DNA of 64,000 bases from Dermatophilus congolensis (GCF_900447215.1 NZ_UFYA01000001.1:1860001-1924000), one strand, 5' to 3'. Positions 7,652 to 17,590 are shown, numbered from the stretch's first letter. Notes: generated from the sequence alone by a model not told the origin. Numbers and translations: made by a program.

Positions 7652-8712
7652 ATCCCGACCCGGAACATCGAGGTGTAGAACTGCGATCGGGCGATGAACT
7701 CGGCAACGAATACGAGGACGAACGCGACAGTCATGACCACTGCGACCTGCTCAGCGTGCCCCCATTGGAGCTGTGCTTTCGTCGAGGTGAGAGTGTCTCC
7801 TCCTGATGAATAGGTTCCTGTGTTGGGGTCTGCTAGGCGGAAAAGGAACAGTCCGAGCAGCCCTGCCCCTAGCACAGTCATCGTGAATCGGATGATGGCT
7901 GCTGCTCCGGTGTAGGCCTGTGCGCTGTTTAGAGCGATCTGTTTGGGCTCAACTGTCAATAGGTGCGTGAAGATGAGCACGTACCAAGCGATTTGCAGAA
8001 CGAGTAGCACGATCCCGGCGACAGCGATGCCGCGCAGGCAGCTGAGAATGAGGCGAGTGCCCGCTTCGGAAGCGGCTTTGCCGCCGAGGCGTTCAACGAT
8101 TGACAGGTGGGCCCGCTTGCGGGAAATCTCTTCCAGGCGAGTCATCATGGGGCTGCTATACATTCCGCGGCGACGCAGCATCGTGACCGTGACGAATGCG
8201 GTACCGATAGCGAAGGCACCCAACAGCAGTGTTGTTGTAGCGAATTGAGCGAACGTCAGCCATGTGGCCCATACGGGAACCGTGGGCAGAGAGATGTAAA
8301 CCATGCTCATCGAGATGATGAGCAGCACTCCACAAGCCGCGGCAACGAATGCGAGCGTCTGCCGTAATGCGGCTGATCCGATTCGGAAAAGTTGGCAGGC
8401 TGTGTAGAGGAACCCGGTGCTGGCGAATAGCATGCCCGAGACGATTTCTCGGCTCAGCCACGATGTTTCTAGGTGTCGGAAGACGTTGAAGACGTGGAAT
8501 ACGTCGTTCATGTGGAACGTGGAGGCTCCTAGCCCAAGGAGCAGGGCTGCTCCGACAGCTAGTACGGCTGGGTCGCTGATTTCTTCGACTGCGTGGGTGT
8601 CGTAGCCGCGTAGCCGGGCAGCGGTGTTGATCACGCCGAGCACAATGAACGCGCCCACGGACATCTGTGCCAGGACGGTGAACGCGATCATGGGCAGTTC
8701 GTGCATGTTCAT
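7648..8712 (-). CDS. dmsC: DmsC-like membrane anchor subunit of DMSO-reductase-type enzyme
   Basis: 354 residues starting MNMHELPMIAFTVLAQMSVG, a near-signature opening for DmsC anchors. Eight or so hydrophobic segments are visible. DmsC anchors the DmsAB dimer in the membrane and oxidises menaquinol. It is somewhat longer than E. coli DmsC (about 287), the extra length being in cytoplasmic loops around residues 170-210. GAGGAG lies about ten bases upstream of the ATG, and dmsB ends five bases before it. The stop overlaps the chaperone start. Confidence 0.88.
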   Translation of the reverse strand: MNMHELPMIAFTVLAQMSVGAFIVLGVINTAARLRGYDTHAVEEISDPAVLAVGAALLLGLGASTFHMNDVFHVFNVFRHLETSWLSREIVSGMLFASTGFLYTACQLFRIGSAALRQTLAFVAAACGVLLIISMSMVYISLPTVPVWATWLTFAQFATTTLLLGAFAIGTAFVTVTMLRRRGMYSSPMMTRLEEISRKRAHLSIVERLGGKAASEAGTRLILSCLRGIAVAGIVLLVLQIAWYVLIFTHLLTVEPKQIALNSAQAYTGAAAIIRFTMTVLGAGLLGLFLFRLADPNTGTYSSGGDTLTSTKAQLQWGHAEQVAVVMTVAFVLVFVAEFIARSQFYTSMFRVGI

Positions 8713-8716
8713 CGGT

Positions 8717-9325
8717 TCAGATCTCCTCGAGGTTGGCTATCTCACCGGTTCCGGCGTTCCATTCCTGCGCGTTCTTGTGAGGTTTGACCACGAGGTTGGG
8801 GCGGGTGGTCGAGGGGTCGGGCAGGGGTGCGGTGGCCATGCCTGGCCCGAATTTCTTTTTCAGTTCGCTGATTTCTCCCCATGCCAGTGCTCGGGATGGG
8901 CAGGCTGCCACGCAGGCGGGGTCTTTGCCGGCTTGGCGGTAGTCGTAGCAACCGTCGCATTTGCTCATGTGGCCACTTTCGGCGTTGAACTGGGGTGCCG
9001 AGTAGGGGCAGGCCCATTCGCAGTATCGGCAGCCGACGCATTTGCTCCCGTCGACGTAGACGGTGCCGTCCTCGCGCACTGTCATGGCAGTGGTTGGGCA
9101 GACTTCAACGCAGATGGGGTCGGCGCAGTGGTTGCACGAGATTGAGGTGTAGTAGGAGAACACGTTAGGGGTCAGGGTCTCACCCTGTCGGGACCAGCTT
9201 CCTCCGGTGTATTCCACAACTCGTCGCCATTTCACGCCTATGGGCAGGCTGTGTTTGTCTTTACAGGCGATTTGGCACGCCTTGCAGCCGTTGCAGGCGC
9301 TCTGGTCGAACGCGAATCCCTGCAT
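8717..9325 (-). CDS. dmsB: DmsB-like iron-sulfur subunit
   Basis: 202 residues with four ferredoxin-type Cys clusters as in DmsB/NrfC/PhsB proteins: CNGCKACQIACK near the N-terminus, CNHCADPICVEVCP, CVGCRYCEWACP, and the split cluster CDGCYDY ... CVAACP. It carries electrons from the quinol-oxidising anchor to the catalytic subunit. It has no export signal of its own, consistent with hitch-hiker Tat export with DmsA. It lies between dmsA (32 bases) and dmsC (4 bases) in one operon. Confidence 0.92.
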   Translation of the reverse strand: MQGFAFDQSACNGCKACQIACKDKHSLPIGVKWRRVVEYTGGSWSRQGETLTPNVFSYYTSISCNHCADPICVEVCPTTAMTVREDGTVYVDGSKCVGCRYCEWACPYSAPQFNAESGHMSKCDGCYDYRQAGKDPACVAACPSRALAWGEISELKKKFGPGMATAPLPDPSTTRPNLVVKPHKNAQEWNAGTGEIANLEEI

Positions 9326-9357
9326 GAGAGGCCTCTTTTTCTTTCAGTGCTGCGGTT

Positions 9358-11859
9358 TTAGACGGGGGCGCCGTAGCGCGGTGATGGTGCACCGGCTTGT
9401 GTGGGAGCATCGGTGGCTTTAGCGACTTGGGCTAGCACTGTGTGCTGGGCGTTACCTTTGGCGTAGGGGGTGCGGTGCATGCTGGTCAGGATATTGACGG
9501 CGCCGCCGTGGTCGGTTCCCTCTGGTCCGCGTTCTAGCCAGGCGCCTTGGGGGACGCTGAGGACGCCGGGCATGATCCGTGGGGTCACCATGACGCGGAG
9601 AGTGATTTTTCCGCGGTCGTTCCACACTGCGATGCGGTCATCGGTTTTGATGCCTCGCTCGGCTGCGTCCAGCGGGTTCATCCACGCTTTTTGGGGGTGG
9701 GCTTCGCGGTTGTTGGCGAGGTTTCCGTAGGTGGAGTGGGTGCGGCCTTTGAAGTGGTGGCCGATGACTTGAAGTGGGTAGCGTTTGTCCGTTTTCGCGG
9801 CGGTCGCGCCCTCCCAGGTGTCGATGTGCATCGGGATGGCGGTGATGACGTCACCGGGTAGTCGAGGCTCGGGGAAAGTCCAGGTTTTCGCCATTTCCCA
9901 TAGCTGGGTGGAGAAGATTTCGATTTTCCCTGATGGGGTGGGGAGTTTGTTCTTCTCGGGGTCTTCGCGGAAATCTTTGAGCGCTACGGTCATGCCCTCG
10001 GGGTTGTGGTAGCGGTGTATGCCTTTCTTACGGAGGGTGTCGAAGTCAGGGAAGTCGGGGTGTTCTTTGACTGTTTCGGCTTGCATGTGGCGAGCCCATT
10101 CTTCGAGGGTGCGGTCCTCGGTGAATTGTTTTTCGATGCCCATCCGCTTAGCGATTTCGGTGCACATTTCGTAGGCGGGTTTGGAGTCAAAGAGCGGCTC
10201 GATGGCTTTCTCCGCCATGATCAGGTAGGCCATGTCGCCGGTGTATTCGCTGGGAACAAGGTCCCAACGTTCTGCCGTGGTGGTGTCTGGCAGGACGAGG
10301 TCTGCCAGGTGCGCCGAAGCCGTCATCTGGTTATCAACAACGCAGATGAACTCTGCAAGTGACTCGTCGGTGAGGATTTTTTTGGTGCGGTTAATGTCGC
10401 CGTGTTGGCTGGCGAGCATGTTGCCGCCGTAGGAGAGGATGAACTTAATGTTCGATTTCAGGCGTTCACCGCCGCGTACGCCATCTGAGGTAGCAGTCAT
10501 TTCGGTACCGCGGGTGATGGCGTCGGTCCAGCTGTAGAAGCTGATTGACGTTTTGACAGGGTTATCGCCGTCGGGGAACCACTTCGTGATGGGCCAGTAG
10601 TAGCCTTCGCGTCCGCCGGTGCCGCCGCCGGGGATACCGACCTGACCAATCATGGCGGCGAGGGTGTAGATGGCGCGGGCTTGGTTCTCGCCGTTGGCGT
10701 GGCGTTGGGGTCCCCAGCCTTGGGTGATGTTGGTTGGTTTGGTGGTGGCAACTTCCCGGGCGAACGCGATGATGGTGTGTTCGGGGACGCCAGTGATTTT
10801 CGCGGCCCAGGCAGGGGTTTTAGGGGTTTTGTCTGATCCTTTGCCCAGAATGTAGCTCTCGTAGGAGTTCCCTTCGGGGATACCTTCGGGCATGTGTTCT
10901 TCATCGAAGCCTTGACAGTAGGTGTCGAGGAATTCTTTGTCGTGGAGCTTCTCGGTGATCATCACGTGCGCCATCCCGGCCACGAGGGCGGCGTCGGTGC
11001 CTGGGCGCGGAGCGATCCACTGGTCAGCCAGGACGGTCCCTGAGTCGGAGTAGCGGGGATCCACGAGGATTACTTTGAGTCCCTTTTTCTTGGCCAAGAG
11101 TGAGGTGTAGGTGTTTCCGCCTCCGGACATGCGGGTTTCTTGGGGGTTGTTGCCCCACAGCACGAGCAGCCGCGAATGTGTGGCTGCGTCTTCGAAAGAG
11201 TTCGACATCTGCTCATCGGTGTTACCGAATTGGAAGATCGAGGCCGAGTTGAGGTTGCCGTAGCTGTAGTTGGCGTAATAGCCCAGGTGCCCGCCGAGTA
11301 GGTTGAACAGGCGCGGCCACCCGCCGGAGTAACCGAGATGGGCGTTCCATGTACCCGATCCATAGGTTTTGAAGATTGCTTCGTTGCCGTAGGTGTCGAT
11401 GGTGTATTTCAGCTTCTTGGCGAAAAGGTCAAAGGCCTCGTTCCAGGAGATTTCTTGCCATTTGCCTTCGCCGCGTTTGCCGACGCGTTTGAGGGGTTTT
11501 TTGATGCGATCAGGGTTGTAGATGCGCTGGCGCATGTTGCGTCCGCGTACGCAGGCCCGGATCTGCCGGTTGAGTAGTGAGTCGTCGCCGGTGTTGTCGG
11601 GGAGAACCCGCATCACTGTTCCGTTCTCTACTTGCAGCCGCAGTGGGCAGCGCGAACCGCAGTTGATCACGCACGCTGACCAGACAGTGCGGCCGTTGAC
11701 TGCTACGCCTTTAGCTTCGTCTGGGATGGGGGCGGGGCTGGCAGGGGCCTGCGGGCGTGCGCACCCGCTCATCAGGGCGACTCCGCCCCCAGCGATCGCT
11801 GACCATTTCAGGACAGAGCGCCGGGCGATTGGCGTTTTTAATGGGCGGGTCTTGTCCAT
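9358..11859 (-). CDS. dmsA: DMSO reductase-type molybdopterin oxidoreductase catalytic subunit (DmsA-like)
   Basis: 833 residues from the ATG at 11859, which has GAAGGA about ten bases upstream; an earlier in-frame start at 12027 would bury the signal peptide. A twin-arginine leader, ARRSVLKW, is followed by a hydrophobic run ending SGC. Cys63-x3-Cys67-x3-Cys71 and Cys103 (CVRGRN) bind the FS0 [4Fe-4S] cluster. The YYANYSYGN segment places a Ser where DMSO reductases coordinate molybdenum. The C-terminal dinucleotide-binding domain includes VIGHHFKGRTHSTYGN. It uses the Mo-bisMGD cofactor and is exported by Tat. The substrate could be DMSO, TMAO or another S/N-oxide; sequence alone does not decide. 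First gene of dmsABC-chaperone-ferredoxin. Confidence 0.92.
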   Translation of the reverse strand: MDKTRPLKTPIARRSVLKWSAIAGGGVALMSGCARPQAPASPAPIPDEAKGVAVNGRTVWSACVINCGSRCPLRLQVENGTVMRVLPDNTGDDSLLNRQIRACVRGRNMRQRIYNPDRIKKPLKRVGKRGEGKWQEISWNEAFDLFAKKLKYTIDTYGNEAIFKTYGSGTWNAHLGYSGGWPRLFNLLGGHLGYYANYSYGNLNSASIFQFGNTDEQMSNSFEDAATHSRLLVLWGNNPQETRMSGGGNTYTSLLAKKKGLKVILVDPRYSDSGTVLADQWIAPRPGTDAALVAGMAHVMITEKLHDKEFLDTYCQGFDEEHMPEGIPEGNSYESYILGKGSDKTPKTPAWAAKITGVPEHTIIAFAREVATTKPTNITQGWGPQRHANGENQARAIYTLAAMIGQVGIPGGGTGGREGYYWPITKWFPDGDNPVKTSISFYSWTDAITRGTEMTATSDGVRGGERLKSNIKFILSYGGNMLASQHGDINRTKKILTDESLAEFICVVDNQMTASAHLADLVLPDTTTAERWDLVPSEYTGDMAYLIMAEKAIEPLFDSKPAYEMCTEIAKRMGIEKQFTEDRTLEEWARHMQAETVKEHPDFPDFDTLRKKGIHRYHNPEGMTVALKDFREDPEKNKLPTPSGKIEIFSTQLWEMAKTWTFPEPRLPGDVITAIPMHIDTWEGATAAKTDKRYPLQVIGHHFKGRTHSTYGNLANNREAHPQKAWMNPLDAAERGIKTDDRIAVWNDRGKITLRVMVTPRIMPGVLSVPQGAWLERGPEGTDHGGAVNILTSMHRTPYAKGNAQHTVLAQVAKATDAPTQAGAPSPRYGAPV

Positions 11860-12148
11860 CTGTCCGCATCCTTCACTGACCAGATCGCTGCGTGTTTGCA
11901 CGTCAAGCTTTTGTTGAACCTGTGAGAGGTTTCTTGATTCTGAGAGTAAAGATGCCCCGGGGTGTAAACCCCAGGTGGGAGGGTTTTCAGGGACTGTTGA
12001 GAGATTATTCACAGGCACCAACTGCACAGGCAGCCTGTCTGTGTAGTTGGCCGCTCAGGAGCGCCTTGCTCACCCACACTTCTGCACGTCTCATACTCCT
12101 CATACCCCTGTTCGCTCGTTGAACATCACCATCAGCAAGGAGAACTCG
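11860..12148. promoter_or_regulatory. divergent promoter region between dmsA and gnd
   Basis: 289 bases without a gene. A GGGGT-GTAA-ACCCC inverted repeat (11959-11972) stands about 100 bases upstream of dmsA. I found no convincing FNR/CRP-type TTGAT-N4-ATCAA site despite the anaerobic character of the operon. The gnd side ends in AAGGAGAA at 12137-12144. Confidence 0.35.
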
Positions 12149-13648
12149 ATGACCGAAACCACCACCACCTCCACCGGCGAATCAGCAAAAGGTCTCTCGC
12201 CGGACGGTAAAGCCGAGGTCGGCGTCATCGGTATGGCTGTCATGGGCAGCAGCCTTGCCCGGAACATGGCTCGCCACGGCTACGCGGTCGCTATCTATAA
12301 CCGCACCTTGACCAAAACCGAAGAGGTTGTGCGTGAGTACGGCCACGAGGGCACTTTCGTAGCTGCGCAAACCTTGGAAGAGTTCGTTTCTTCGCTGGCC
12401 AGCCCGCGACGGATCGTGATCATGGTGCAGGCTGGGCGAGGCACGGACGCCGTCATCGATGAGTTGATGCCCCTGCTGGACAAAGACGACATCGTTGTTG
12501 ACGGCGGTAATGCCTTTTTTGAAGACACCCGCCGCCGTGAGAAAAAGCTCGCCGATGCCGGGTTCCGTTTCATCGGTGCTGGGATCTCCGGTGGTGAAGT
12601 TGGTGCCCTTGAAGGACCTTCGATCATGCCTGGCGGCCCGGCCTCTAGCTACGCGCTCATGGGCCCCATCCTTGAAGACATTTCCGCCAAAGTTGATGGG
12701 CAGCCATGCTGCACCTACATCGGCGCTGACGGGGCTGGCCACTTCGTGAAAATGGTGCACAACGGCATCGAATACGCCGACATGCAGTTCATCGGCGAAG
12801 CCTACGAATTACTCAAAGCTCTGGGCCTATCCGCCGATGAAATGGCTGACACTTTCGCTTCCTGGAACTGCGGCGACCTGGATTCCTACCTCGTTGAGAT
12901 CACCTCCGAGGTGTTGCGCCACAAAGACCCGAAAACGGGCACGCCGCTGGTGGATCTGATCGTTGACGCTGCCGGGATGAAAGGCACCGGCACGTGGACT
13001 GTCCAGTCCGCTCTGAACCTGGGCACGCCGGTCAACTCCATCAGCGAAGCCGTATTTGCTCGCGCTATCTCCAGTCACGGTGAGCTGCGTGAGCATGCAC
13101 AGGCAGCTTTGGAAGGCCCGGACCGGACTTTGCCTGCTGACCTGGATCGAGAAGCTTTCATCAATGACATCCGGGACGCCCTATGGAGCGCCAAAGTCAT
13201 CGCTTATGCCCAAGGCCTCGACGAAATCCGCACCGCTGCCCACGAATACGGGTGGCAGATTGATGTGGCTGCGGTTGCTTCGATTTGGCGAGCCGGGTGC
13301 ATCATCCGTGCCGCGCTGCTCCAACGCATCTCCGATGAGTACGCCGCGAACAATCTCACCACCTTGCTCGAAGCTCCCTCTATCGCCGCTGGCCTGGCCA
13401 AAAACCAGGACGCGTGGCGCCGAGTCGTCGCAACCGCCGCGAGCGCTGGAGTACCTATTCCTGGCTTCAGCTCTGCCCTGGCCTACTACGATCAAGTTCG
13501 TTCCCCTCGCCTCAACGCTGCGCTCACTCAGGGGTTGCGTGACTACTTCGGGGCACACACCTACCGCCGCATTGATGGCGGTGAGGCTTCGTTCCACACG
13601 TTGTGGTCTGGTGACCGCAGCGAGATCAATACCTCCACCAGCCACTGA
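12149..13648 (+). CDS. gnd: 6-phosphogluconate dehydrogenase, decarboxylating
   Basis: 499 residues. ATG at 12149 has AAGGAGAA four bases before it; an in-frame start at 12047 lacks support. N-terminal Rossmann motif GVIGMAVMGSSLARNMARHG; the substrate-binding ISGGEVGALEGPSIMPGG and the catalytic KMVHNGIEYADMQ are intact. The C-terminal all-helical domain ends with the family tail region RIDGGEASFHTLW. It oxidises 6-phosphogluconate to ribulose 5-phosphate with NADP+ in the cytosolic pentose phosphate pathway. The length matches the long, ~470-490-residue dimeric type rather than the short tetrameric one. It is monocistronic, with a strong terminator at 13688-13720. Confidence 0.95.
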   Translation: MTETTTTSTGESAKGLSPDGKAEVGVIGMAVMGSSLARNMARHGYAVAIYNRTLTKTEEVVREYGHEGTFVAAQTLEEFVSSLASPRRIVIMVQAGRGTDAVIDELMPLLDKDDIVVDGGNAFFEDTRRREKKLADAGFRFIGAGISGGEVGALEGPSIMPGGPASSYALMGPILEDISAKVDGQPCCTYIGADGAGHFVKMVHNGIEYADMQFIGEAYELLKALGLSADEMADTFASWNCGDLDSYLVEITSEVLRHKDPKTGTPLVDLIVDAAGMKGTGTWTVQSALNLGTPVNSISEAVFARAISSHGELREHAQAALEGPDRTLPADLDREAFINDIRDALWSAKVIAYAQGLDEIRTAAHEYGWQIDVAAVASIWRAGCIIRAALLQRISDEYAANNLTTLLEAPSIAAGLAKNQDAWRRVVATAASAGVPIPGFSSALAYYDQVRSPRLNAALTQGLRDYFGAHTYRRIDGGEASFHTLWSGDRSEINTSTSH

Positions 13649-13687
13649 TTCCCCGAATTTCTCGCATCCATAATCCTGCGCATATAC

Positions 13688-13720
13688 GAAGGGCCCTGTC
13701 CGTGGTGGACAGGGCCCTTC
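13688..13720 (+). terminator. hairpin terminator after gnd
   Basis: Perfect 13-bp stem (GAAGGGCCCTGTC) with a 7-base loop, 40 bases after the gnd stop. No long T-tract follows. The symmetry lets it act for the leftward small ORF as well. Confidence 0.75.
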
Positions 13721-13743
13721 GGGCGGATGAACTAGTGCACGGC

Positions 13744-13854
13744 TCAGCTAGAGCGACGTGATTCCACACGAACCGGCACCGGCTCGGGGCGCGGCGCGGC
13801 GGCAACGACAACAACTGCGGTCGCTGTCGCGACGACTGCGGTAATGACTGCCAT
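13744..13854 (-). CDS. possible 36-residue membrane peptide
   Basis: ATG at 13854 preceded by GAAGGA with proper spacing. The peptide has one hydrophobic run rich in Ala/Val (AVITAVVATATAVVVVAAA) and a Pro/Arg-rich tail, like a single-pass small membrane protein. It lies alone between gnd and the chemoreceptor and ends just before the shared hairpin at 13688-13720. No family recognised; evidence is the RBS plus hydrophobic pattern only. Confidence 0.35.
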   Translation of the reverse strand: MAVITAVVATATAVVVVAAAPRPEPVPVRVESRRSS

Positions 13855-14110
13855 GTCATGTCCTTCGTGTTTGGTCCGCGCGGCGGTCATAAGCACACGC
13901 GGTATCGCGTCCAGAATATCGCGGCCGCCGCACATCTTGTGTACACAGGAAAAAGTTATTCAGCCACGCCGAAGGCGAACAGCACCTTGTTCTTCCCTAA
14001 ATCTATGGCCGACTACCCCGTCGTAACAACGAAATCTGCTCAGGTACAAAAATGTTCGCCCGATGAGAGCAGCAGGGGAAAGCTATGTCACATCGCGGGG
14101 AAAGGTCGTC

Positions 14111-15832
14111 ATGAAACAATCCACCCTCATCAGAACTGGATATTTGGCGACCCTCATACTGACCGCACTTACTCTTTTGGCCATCGCCGCACTACTACTC
14201 AACACCGGCACCCCTATCCAGGACGGCGGCACCCCCACCGCCACGGCCACCAGCTCCTCTGGCACCTCCTCAGAAACAACAACAGGAATCAGCGACGCCG
14301 CCACCATCTTGGACACGATGCGTGCCCTAACCGCTGACGCACGAGGATTCGCCACCACCGGTGACCGCGCATGGCTTACCGACTACTTCGCCATCAGCGA
14401 GAACTCACGCACCATCGACACCGCCCTGGAATCCCTGCGCTCAACCAAAACTGCCCCCACCCTGGCCGCCGCAGCCGCTACCGCAGCTGAGGCACACAAA
14501 AAACTCACCATCGCCGATATCCGCTCCATGCGGCTACGCCTGGAAGCAGAAAACGTCCCCGAAACTCAAATGCCTGTCCGGGTCGCCGAATACCAACTGA
14601 TCCCCGCAGATAAAGAGCTCACCGCCACCGCCAAACGCGAACTCGCAGCCACCGTCGTATTGGGCCGCGACTACCGCAACGCCTCCGAGGCCGTCACTGC
14701 CCCCCTCAAAAAAGCAATCACCAGCGCCAGCACCACTACCACCCCAACTGCAGCTTCAGACCCCATCGCCCCGGCTGCCAGCGAAACCACCTGGGTCAAG
14801 AGCTGGGCCACGATCCCCGTGACTGTCTGCGCAATCGTCTGCCTTATCACCCTGATTGCTCTCGTGCGCCTATGGCACACTCGCACCGCAGCACCACTGA
14901 CCCGCTATGCCACTGCACTCACCAGCGCAGACCCTCACGATCTCAACCTCACTCTCACCCCCGAAGGCACTGACACCACCCGCACTCTGGCCCACCACTT
15001 CAACACCCGCCAAGCCGCGTTAACTACCTCTTTACATCTCATCACCAGCGACATTGACCGCATCGCAGCCACGGCAGCTGAACTCGATACCAGCGCAGAC
15101 CGGTTTGCTACCACCTCCGCAGCGACCAGCTCAGCTGCAGAAAACGCCGCCGGTACCGCCACCCAGCTGAGCGACAACGTCAACACCGTCGCCACTGGCA
15201 CTGAAGAAATGAACGTCTCTATCCGCGAGATCGCCACTGCAGCTACCCGCGCCTCTGAAGTGGCTTCCGAGGCGGTCACCTCTGCCCAGGGCGCGGTAAG
15301 CATCGTTGAAAAACTTTCTGAATCCTCTGTCCGTATCGGCGAAGTCATGAAAACCATCACGTCTATCGCTGAACAAACCAACCTGTTGGCCCTCAACGCC
15401 ACCATCGAAGCCGCCCGCGCCGGAGAAGCAGGCAAAGGCTTCGCCGTCGTCGCCAACGAAGTCAAAGAGCTGGCTTCCCAATCCGCGGCGGCCTCCGATG
15501 ACATCTCCGAACGGATCCTCGGCATTCAAGGAGACGCTGAAGCGACCTCGGCAGCGCTGACCAGCATCGGCGAAATCATTGCCCGCATCAACGAAACCCA
15601 ATCAACAATTGCCTCAGCTGTGGAAGAGCAGACCGCAACCACCACAGAGATGCGCCGTTCGGTCCAGGAGGCCGCTACCGGAGCCAGCGGCATCGCCCAG
15701 ACCGTTTCTCAGGTCGCCGATCGTGCATCTGCAGGTTCAACAGCGGCGACCGAAACCCGTCAAGAGATCGCTACCTTGAGCGAAATAGCCGCCTCTACGG
15801 CCCAATCTCTGCGCATGTTCAATACCCATTAG
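14111..15832 (+). CDS. methyl-accepting chemotaxis protein
   Basis: 573 residues from the ATG at 14111, which has GGGGAAAGG upstream. TM1 spans about residues 8-30. An Ala/Thr-rich extracellular helical domain follows to about residue 230, then TM2 (about 232-255), a short HAMP region, and a long signalling coiled coil. The hairpin tip is conserved: [20 protein letters not shown] followed by [13 protein letters not shown]. The ligand domain lacks a PAS/Cache signature. It would signal through CheA/CheW, which are not in this window. Presence of a chemoreceptor implies motility at some life stage. No C-terminal CheR-tether pentapeptide is seen. Confidence 0.92.
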   Translation: MKQSTLIRTGYLATLILTALTLLAIAALLLNTGTPIQDGGTPTATATSSSGTSSETTTGISDAATILDTMRALTADARGFATTGDRAWLTDYFAISENSRTIDTALESLRSTKTAPTLAAAAATAAEAHKKLTIADIRSMRLRLEAENVPETQMPVRVAEYQLIPADKELTATAKRELAATVVLGRDYRNASEAVTAPLKKAITSASTTTTPTAASDPIAPAASETTWVKSWATIPVTVCAIVCLITLIALVRLWHTRTAAPLTRYATALTSADPHDLNLTLTPEGTDTTRTLAHHFNTRQAALTTSLHLITSDIDRIAATAAELDTSADRFATTSAATSSAAENAAGTATQLSDNVNTVATGTEEMNVSIREIATAATRASEVASEAVTSAQGAVSIVEKLSESSVRIGEVMKTITSIAEQTNLLALNATIEAARAGEAGKGFAVVANEVKELASQSAAASDDISERILGIQGDAEATSAALTSIGEIIARINETQSTIASAVEEQTATTTEMRRSVQEAATGASGIAQTVSQVADRASAGSTAATETRQEIATLSEIAASTAQSLRMFNTH

Positions 15833-15940
15833 GGAGCCGCGACACGCCCCTAGGCACCCCGCAGGTATGTTCTCTTCATTTTTGCGCATATCGTCGATAC
15901 CCCCACCAATGGGCTCAGACGGAACGCGAAGGAAAATCCC

Positions 15941-16855
15941 ATGTCGCCACAGGACATCGAAATACCCGTGGATACCGGCGTCCTCGCCGTCAGAGATCAT
16001 GGTGGCAATGGCCAGCCGCTCATCCTCGTGCACACGCCCGGTTGGAGCCTGGAACTGTGGACGCCACTGGCCGAGCAGCTCACCGACCAGTTCCACGTTT
16101 ACAGCTTTGACCTGCGCCGCCACGGCCACTCCACCGCCGTGCACCTGCCCGCTTCTGCGGCGTGGCACGACCTCGAAACTATCAGCAACTACTTCAACCT
16201 CGCCCCTGCCATCCTCATCGGCCATGACATGGGGGCCTTCTTGGCGTGCGTGGCTGCTATCAAACGTCCGGATCTGTTCACCTCGATCATTGGCATTGAC
16301 GCAGCAGCAACACTGGCTCGCCGTGAAGTAATAAAGACCTACAGCACTATCACTGACCCCGAATTCCACGCTGGACTCAACACCCGGTTCGCACTGGACA
16401 CCAAATTGCACAGTAAAGAAGATGTCGAGGCATGGGCAGAAAAACAGCTGGATCGATACCGGAAAGACTGGACTCTCAAAGGGTTCGATGAGGACGCGAT
16501 GCGCGCTGATATCGACCGAGGTATCCGTTTGCACCCTGATGGAACATTCCGGACAGCACCTAGCATCGAGGAGATTCTGGCTCTCTACATCTTCTCTCTC
16601 GCCGACGAGGTGTTCCCCTCAGTCGACCTCTACGAGAAACTCCCCTGCCCCTCGTTGACGATTCACTGCCGAACTGGTTTGCACAGTGAAAGCCACCAGC
16701 GTCTCCTCAAACTCACAACACAGCATCCTTTGATGGAAGTGGTCACCATCAACGCTGGCCACATGGCAATTCATTCATCACCACGGGATGTCGCCACCTT
16801 GGTCAAGGAGTTCACCGCTGAGGTCTGCGCAGCAGAAACTCTGTGCTTGTCGTAG
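15941..16855 (+). CDS. alpha/beta hydrolase with Asp nucleophile
   Basis: 304 residues; ATG with AAGGAA seven bases upstream. Fold motifs: HTPGWSLELW as the oxyanion segment and GHDMGAF as the nucleophile elbow, with Asp96 in place of Ser. A distal His follows in NAGHMAIHS. An Asp nucleophile is typical of haloalkane dehalogenases and epoxide hydrolases, but other residues of those families are not clearly recognisable, so the substrate is open. The cap region runs about residues 120-225. It stands alone, convergent with the TetR gene 21 bases away. Confidence 0.8.
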   Translation: MSPQDIEIPVDTGVLAVRDHGGNGQPLILVHTPGWSLELWTPLAEQLTDQFHVYSFDLRRHGHSTAVHLPASAAWHDLETISNYFNLAPAILIGHDMGAFLACVAAIKRPDLFTSIIGIDAAATLARREVIKTYSTITDPEFHAGLNTRFALDTKLHSKEDVEAWAEKQLDRYRKDWTLKGFDEDAMRADIDRGIRLHPDGTFRTAPSIEEILALYIFSLADEVFPSVDLYEKLPCPSLTIHCRTGLHSESHQRLLKLTTQHPLMEVVTINAGHMAIHSSPRDVATLVKEFTAEVCAAETLCLS

Positions 16856-16876
16856 CTTTATCGCTTAACAGCACAC

Positions 16877-17533
16877 TCATCGCGCATCCAACGCCGCATC
16901 GACATGTCTATGCAGTATTTCTCGCACTGTCTTGGCGTTGAGTCGCTCTGGGCCGTAGAGCAAAGCCACCGCTAGGCCATCTACCGCCACCGCAAGACAT
17001 TCGGCACGCAGTTCAGCCTCAGGGACACGCGCATACTCCACTAAGGGACGCGTCACTATCCTTGCCCCTTCGATCATCTCTTGGGCTTGTGTCCGCAAAG
17101 ACTTTTGAGTTCGAGAGCGCTCACTCAAAGCTAGCCAGACGGCAACTTCACGACGCCGCGTGGCGTCCAGCGGCAGCAGTTCTTCTAAAACATCCACGGC
17201 CATATCTCGGAATGCAGGTGAAGCAGCGATAACTCGCTCAGCTTTGGGCGAGAGCTCTTTGAGTGAATCTTTTGTGTTTTTCAGCTGTTCTTTTTGGAAA
17301 ACCTCTACTCGTGCCCAGATGCGTTTCTCAATGCGTTCCTCCATGACCTGGAGGGATTCAATAAGCATTCCTTCATGGCCATCTATGTAATGACGCACTG
17401 ATCCAACGTTAAGTCCAGCCTCGGACGCGACGTTACGTAATGACGCTGCTTCCACTCCGCCTCGCTCAATAAGGGCGAAAACGGCGTCGGCAATGCGCTC
17501 TCGCCTGCGGGTGACGTCGACGATTTTGGGCAC
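16877..17533 (-). CDS. TetR family transcriptional regulator
   Basis: 218 residues. N-terminal TetR helix-turn-helix: RIADAVFALIERGGVEAASL then NVASEAGLNVGSVRHYIDG, the latter being the recognition helix region. The helical ligand-binding half resembles the BetI-like C-terminal domain. GTG start at 17533 with AAGGAAC close upstream. It is divergent from the DUF418 gene, and a perfect 28-bp inverted repeat (17563-17590) sits between the two starts. It very likely represses DUF418 and itself. The ligand is unknown. Confidence 0.9.
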   Translation of the reverse strand: MPKIVDVTRRRERIADAVFALIERGGVEAASLRNVASEAGLNVGSVRHYIDGHEGMLIESLQVMEERIEKRIWARVEVFQKEQLKNTKDSLKELSPKAERVIAASPAFRDMAVDVLEELLPLDATRRREVAVWLALSERSRTQKSLRTQAQEMIEGARIVTRPLVEYARVPEAELRAECLAVAVDGLAVALLYGPERLNAKTVREILHRHVDAALDAR

Positions 17534-17562
17534 GTTCCTTGTCTATCACCTGCACACCAGAT

Positions 17563-17590
17563 CTTTTTTATCTCAACTGTGATAAAAAAG
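17563..17590. promoter_or_regulatory. perfect TetR-type operator between TetR and DUF418 genes
   Basis: CTTTTTTATC and GATAAAAAAG form a perfect 10-bp inverted repeat with an 8-base spacer, 28 bp in all. It ends two bases before the DUF418 ATG and 30 bases upstream of the TetR GTG. A repressor bound here would block the DUF418 start directly. Confidence 0.75.

Noticed and set aside
11860-12027. Upstream start of DmsA at 12027
   Set aside because: Would add 56 residues before the twin-arginine motif; the ATG at 11859 has a proper Shine-Dalgarno.
11860-12148. FNR/CRP-type site upstream of dmsA
   Set aside because: Only isolated TTGAT-like half-sites; no symmetrical pair.
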